A stretch of DNA of 25,888 nucleotides, taken from NCBI GenBank assembly GCA_937877675.1, contig CALEIS010000003.1, positions 1-25,888 on the forward strand, in the 5' to 3' direction. The position numbers were made by a program, and so were the translations under genes. Every line of letters begins with the position of its first letter. Position 1 is the first letter of the stretch. The DNA is from an uncultured Clostridia bacterium (GTDB taxonomy: Bacteria > Bacillota > Clostridia > Oscillospirales > Acutalibacteraceae). The notes under the pieces were generated by a model, which was given only the letters and a program-made list of their open reading frames with translations, was not told the origin of the DNA and searched no databases. This document shows positions 22,891-25,888 of the stretch, one piece after another.

Positions 22891-24131
22891 GAATTATGTA
22901 CGGACTTTTAGGTGAGCATTTGCCCCATAGCTTTTCTCCACAGATACACAAGGCATTGGGAAATGATAATTACACTCTCTTTGAGATTTCTCCCGAAAAC
23001 CTTGAATGCTTTATGACGGAGAGAAAATTCAAAGGCATCAATGTTACAATTCCATATAAAAAAGCAGTAATTCCTTATCTTGATGATATTTCACCTGAGG
23101 CAGAAAAAATTGGTGCAGTTAATACTGTAATTGTTCAAGATGGAAAACTCTGTGGATACAATACGGATTATTTTGGTTTTAAATATTTGATTGAAAAGTC
23201 AGAAATTATTATCAAAGGTAAAAAAATACTGGTTTTAGGTAGTGGTGGTGCATCAGTAACAGTACAAACTGTCCTTCAAGATATGGACGCAAGAGAAATT
23301 TTAGTCGTTTCACGAAATGGTAAAATTAACTATAGTAATATATATAAAGAAACTGATGCAGAAATTATTGTGAATACAACCCCCGTTGGTATGTATCCCG
23401 ACAATATGAATACTCCTATTGATATTTCAAGATTTCCTAATGTCAGCGGTGTCCTTGATGTGGTGTATAATCCATTAAAAACAAGACTTATCATGGAAGC
23501 AGAAAACCTGGGCATAAAAACAGCAACGGGACTTTCAATGTTGGTTGCCCAAGCAAAAAAGGCGCATGAAATATTCTTTGACACTGTTGTTGATAATAAT
23601 GTCTGTGATAAAATTGAGAAATCTATAAGATTGCAGATGTGCAATATCGTTTTAATTGGTATGGCTGGTTGTGGAAAATCGACAGTTGGTCAGAAACTTA
23701 CTGAATTGTTAGGAAAGAATTTTTTTGATACGGACGAAATGATAGTTCATGTGGAAGATAAATCAATTCCACAGATTTTTGAAGACGATGGTGAAAAGTA
23801 TTTTCGTACTTGTGAGAATGTGGCGGTTAATCTTGCGGGACGAGAAACAAACTCTGTTATTGCAACAGGTGGTGGGGTAGTTACCCGAATGGAAAACTAT
23901 ATGCCATTAAAACAAAATGGAATTATAGTTTTTATCAATCGTGCCCATGATAAATTACCCACCAATGGCAGACCACTTTCTCAACTTCACGGAGTAAAAG
24001 AATTATATGAACAAAGAATGCCTTTGTACCGTCAATTTGCAGACATTGAAATTGATGGTAATGGTACAGTCGATGAAATTGCAGAAAAAATTGTAAAGGA
24101 GATATTGAAATATGAAGATTCTTGTAATTAA
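22887..24131 (+). CDS. Bifunctional shikimate dehydrogenase / shikimate kinase (AroE-AroK fusion)
   Basis: A 414-residue fusion. Residues 1 to about 248 are shikimate dehydrogenase: SFSP substrate motif, NVTIPYKKA with catalytic K58, GAVNTV, YNTD with D94, the NADP loop VLGSGGAS (116-123) and NTTPVGMYP. Residues from about 252 are shikimate kinase: Walker A GMAGCGKS (258-265), DTDEM (281-285), FRTCE with R307, GGG (328-330) and GRPLS. The two sequential activities reduce dehydroshikimate and then phosphorylate shikimate. Start is ambiguous: GTG at 22887 has AAGGA six bases upstream and overlaps the mutase stop; ATG at 22896 gives the more usual AroE N-terminus. All key residues are present in both halves, so both should be active. 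Confidence 0.94.
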   Translation: MRIMYGLLGEHLPHSFSPQIHKALGNDNYTLFEISPENLECFMTERKFKGINVTIPYKKAVIPYLDDISPEAEKIGAVNTVIVQDGKLCGYNTDYFGFKYLIEKSEIIIKGKKILVLGSGGASVTVQTVLQDMDAREILVVSRNGKINYSNIYKETDAEIIVNTTPVGMYPDNMNTPIDISRFPNVSGVLDVVYNPLKTRLIMEAENLGIKTATGLSMLVAQAKKAHEIFFDTVVDNNVCDKIEKSIRLQMCNIVLIGMAGCGKSTVGQKLTELLGKNFFDTDEMIVHVEDKSIPQIFEDDGEKYFRTCENVAVNLAGRETNSVIATGGGVVTRMENYMPLKQNGIIVFINRAHDKLPTNGRPLSQLHGVKELYEQRMPLYRQFADIEIDGNGTVDEIAEKIVKEILKYEDSCN

Positions 24132-24546
24132 CGGACCAAATATAAATATGCTTGGTATCCGTGAGCCTGAAATTTACGGAAATCAGAATTACCAAACACT
24201 CCTTTGTGATATTGAACAATGGGCAGAAGAACTGAATTGTGAGGTTGAATGCTTTCAGTCCAACCATGAAGGTGCCATTGTCGATAAAATTCAGAAAGCC
24301 TATGGAAACTTTGATGGAATTGTTATTAATCCAGCAGCATACACTCATACAAGCATCGCAATCCTTGATGCTCTCAAATCAGTTGGTATCCCTGCTGTAG
24401 AAGTTCATATCTCCGATATAACAACAAGAGAAGATTTCCGACAAATCTCCTATGCGGGTATGGCTTGTGAAGAACATATAATAGGAAAAGGTCTTGAAGG
24501 GTACAAATTAGCACTTCAATATCTTTGTGATAAATATTTAATATAA
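24112..24546 (+). CDS. aroQ: 3-dehydroquinate dehydratase, type II
   Basis: A 144-residue type II dehydroquinase, dehydrating 3-dehydroquinate to 3-dehydroshikimate. Seen: INGPNINMLGIREPEIYG with the mobile-loop arginine and tyrosine, QSNHEGAIVDKI, INPAAYTHTSIAI, VEVHISDI and REDFRQ, all in normal order and spacing. RBS AAAGGAGA lies inside the end of the AroE-AroK gene, which it overlaps by 20 bp. It is the last gene of the operon, placed before a strong terminator. Confidence 0.96.
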   Translation: MKILVINGPNINMLGIREPEIYGNQNYQTLLCDIEQWAEELNCEVECFQSNHEGAIVDKIQKAYGNFDGIVINPAAYTHTSIAILDALKSVGIPAVEVHISDITTREDFRQISYAGMACEEHIIGKGLEGYKLALQYLCDKYLI

Positions 24547-24547
24547 T

Positions 24548-24588
24548 GTAACAAAAATGGCGGGGTTTATCCCCGCCATTTTTGTTAC
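24548..24588. terminator. Perfect bidirectional terminator between aroQ and sleB
   Basis: A perfect 18-bp stem (24548-24565 with 24571-24588) with a 5-nt loop, having A runs on one side and T runs on the other, so it works on both strands. The sleB stop codon (24587-24585) lies within the stem. Confidence 0.93.
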
Positions 24589-25286
24589 TTGCAAAATACA
24601 TGCCTACCAATGGTTGTGATAACTGGTCTGGTTCTAATCCATCTGTTGCTTGTTTTTGCAGGATTATAATAGTATATAGCACCACCAGTTGGGTCCCATC
24701 CGTTAATAGCATCCCTTGCAGCTTTTTTTGCTGTATCCGTTGGAGCTACATTCCAGTTGCTATCCCGTACTGCTGAAAATGCGCCGGGTTGATAAACAAC
24801 ACCTGCAATTGAATCAGGGAAGGATGAGTGTTGAACACGATTAAGCACAACGGCACCAACCGCAACTTGTCCAGTATAACTTTCACCTCGTGCTTCAGCT
24901 GCAATAATCCTTGCTAACAAATATACGTCATTGGAACTGTATCCATTTGTAGATGATGTTGAGCCTCCACCTAAACCTAAATACTTTAATGTCTGAGGTC
25001 CTGCAATTCCGTCAGCAGTGATGCCACAATTTTTCTGGAATTGACGGACCGCCTTTTGAGTTGATGTTCCGTATATGCCGTCAATAGAGCCCTTATATAA
25101 ACCGAGCTCTTTAAGTTTTTGCTGAATCTGTCGAACCTCTTGTCCTCGGGACCCAATGCTTGAAAGGGTCTGTGTGTTTTCATAAACAAAACCGATAGCA
25201 GCAATAACTATTGCATTTAATAATATGATAGCGACAATTTGCCAGAATATTTGAATTCGTGTGCGACTTTCTTTCCTTGTGTCCAT
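24585..25286 (-). CDS. sleB: Spore cortex-lytic enzyme SleB
   Basis: A 233-residue germination enzyme that degrades cortex peptidoglycan containing muramic-delta-lactam. Layout: basic start, membrane segment or uncleaved signal (about 13-34), a peptidoglycan-binding repeat domain (about 46-103; GSRGQEVRQIQQKLKELG...DGIYGTSTQKAVRQFQ), a Gly/Ser linker (106-117) and a SleB-type hydrolase domain (about 119-233) with the catalytic glutamate in AAEARGE (E131) and AVGAVVLNRVQHSSFP. RBS CGGAGATG precedes the ATG. The partner YpeB is not adjacent, unlike in Bacillus. A weak forespore-type promoter lies upstream. Another SleB-family hydrolase such as CwlJ is less likely because of the binding domain. 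Confidence 0.88.
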   Translation of the reverse strand: MDTRKESRTRIQIFWQIVAIILLNAIVIAAIGFVYENTQTLSSIGSRGQEVRQIQQKLKELGLYKGSIDGIYGTSTQKAVRQFQKNCGITADGIAGPQTLKYLGLGGGSTSSTNGYSSNDVYLLARIIAAEARGESYTGQVAVGAVVLNRVQHSSFPDSIAGVVYQPGAFSAVRDSNWNVAPTDTAKKAARDAINGWDPTGGAIYYYNPAKTSNRWIRTRPVITTIGRHVFCK

Positions 25287-25319
25287 AAATCCATCTCCGA
25301 ATAAACATTATTTGTTATT

Positions 25320-25348
25320 TATGTTTCCATTTATATATTCGATTATAC
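25320..25348 (-). promoter_or_regulatory. Possible sigma-F/sigma-G-type promoter of sleB
   Basis: On the minus strand GTATA (25348-25344), 15-bp spacer, GGAAACATA (25328-25320), resembling the forespore pattern GTATA-N15-GGnnAnAnT with one mismatch. The match was found by eye in AT-rich DNA and is weak evidence. Confidence 0.3.
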
Positions 25349-25446
25349 AAAAAGCATAGAAATTGTGCTGAATAATAGTTGTGAACACAAAATATCGAGC
25401 TGTTGAAAAGATGTTGAAAAAATTTTAAAAAAATTTAAAAAAAGTG

Positions 25447-25475
25447 TTGACAAGTGTATTCTGTTGTGATATTAT
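25447..25475 (+). promoter_or_regulatory. rRNA operon promoter P1
   Basis: TTGACA at 25447-25452, 17-bp spacer, TATTAT at 25470-25475, preceded by A/T tracts that look like an UP element (about 25415-25443). Confidence 0.85.
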
Positions 25476-25560
25476 ATCAAAGCTGTCTGCGAGAGGTAAA
25501 CGACGCAAACGAAAAACTGAATAAAAAATGAAGATTTTTTAAAAAAGTTTTAAAAAAGTG

Positions 25561-25589
25561 TTGACAAGCTCCGGGAGTTTTGATATAAT
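25561..25589 (+). promoter_or_regulatory. rRNA operon promoter P2
   Basis: TTGACA at 25561-25566, 17-bp spacer, TATAAT at 25584-25589, both perfect, again behind A/T tracts. It shares AAAAAAGTGTTGACAAG with P1. Confidence 0.9.
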
Positions 25590-25834
25590 GAAACTCCACC
25601 CGCGAAAAACGGGCGGACACAACTGAACCTTGAAAATTAAACAACGACGAGATAAGTAAAAGGAACCCTGTTAATCTTTGAGAGTACGGAAGTACGAAGC
25701 AGAGATAACAAGAAACAGTAATTCTTTTGGATAACAAAAGAGTTTAAATTAACGCTAAGCGTTATTGAGTTAAGAAGTAAAGAGCTAAAAGCACTTTAGA
25801 AAATGATTTCTACACGAAAGTGTAAAGATACAAT
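25590..25834 (+). other. rRNA leader (pre-16S)
   Basis: About 245 nt of transcribed leader with no ORF of note. It holds a boxA-like antitermination segment TGAACCTTGAAAATT (25624-25638) and short hairpins, including TACAC-GAAA-GTGTA (25811-25824), AACGC-TAA-GCGTT (about 25752-25764) and CTTTTG/CAAAAG before it. These are expected for rRNA antitermination and RNase III-type processing. Confidence 0.7.
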
Positions 25835-25888
25835 TTTTTAGAGAGTTTGATCCTGGCTCAGGACGAACGCTGGCGGCGTGCCTAACAC
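25835..25888 (+). rRNA. 16S ribosomal RNA, 5' end only
   Basis: GAGTTTGATCCTGGCTCAG at 25843 is the universal 5' region of 16S rRNA, followed by the GACGAACGCTGGCGGCG helix. The mature 5' end is placed about 8 nt before by analogy with E. coli. The gene runs off the window; the ending GTGCCTAACAC is typical of Clostridia. Confidence 0.97.

Noticed and set aside
1..25888. CRISPR array, prophage, insertion sequence, tRNA or toxin-antitoxin locus
   Set aside because: Looked for on both strands; no regularly spaced repeats, transposase or integrase genes, tRNA cloverleaf or paired small toxin/antitoxin genes were seen.

Overview
The window is chromosomal DNA from a low-GC, spore-forming Firmicute of the class Clostridia, most likely a Ruminococcaceae/Oscillospiraceae relative. 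This placement is an inference. It rests on a clostridial 16S rRNA 5' end, two sporulation/germination proteins (SpoIIQ-like and SleB), a secreted leucine-rich-repeat protein with an intact type I dockerin, a DRTGG/sensory [FeFe]-hydrogenase/PHP operon, AT-rich intergenic DNA and AGGTGA/GGAGG-type ribosome binding sites. I see no transposase, prophage, CRISPR array or tRNA gene.

Layout. (1) 1-2240: 3' part of murD (cut by the window edge), a Nudix ADP-ribose pyrophosphatase-like gene and maf, tightly packed. (2) 2253-4299: a two-gene unit with its own promoter and terminator, encoding tandem paralogous single-pass membrane proteins of unknown function that share an almost invariant 29-residue block. 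(3) 4350-7540: a five-gene operon (DRTGG protein, HATPase anti-sigma-like protein, sensory-type [FeFe] hydrogenase, second DRTGG protein, PHP phosphoesterase), probably a redox/H2-sensing regulatory module. (4) 7583-9561: the secreted LRR-dockerin protein. (5) 9566-10742: spoIIQ-like M23 protein on the minus strand, then about 520 bp of non-coding DNA holding a 162-bp imperfect palindrome, a GC-rich patch that may be a small RNA, and the LexA-controlled lexA promoter. (6) 10743-13997: lexA, a membrane-anchored WG-repeat-like protein, and trpS. The WG-like gene and trpS are preceded by near-identical 75-bp promoter/RBS/start segments. (7) 14132-16307: K+-dependent membrane pyrophosphatase hppA. 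(8) 16363-16442: a BIME-like pair of hairpins. (9) 16511-24588: one apparent nine-gene operon encoding a prokaryotic RING-finger membrane protein, MurT, a GatD homologue without a recognisable catalytic dyad, then aroB, aroA, aroC, chorismate mutase, an aroE-aroK fusion and type II dehydroquinase. (10) 24585-25286: sleB on the minus strand. (11) 25287-25888: tandem rRNA promoters, leader and the first bases of 16S rRNA.

How the genes fit together. The long operon supplies every shikimate-pathway step from DAHP to chorismate plus chorismate to prephenate; only DAHP synthase is absent. It is linked to peptidoglycan-modifying genes, and murD at the left end is also a peptidoglycan gene. Least explained by known biology are the tandem paralogous membrane proteins, the catalytically altered GatD with its RING/MurT partners, the promoter duplication around the WG-like gene, and the structured spoIIQ-lexA intergenic region.
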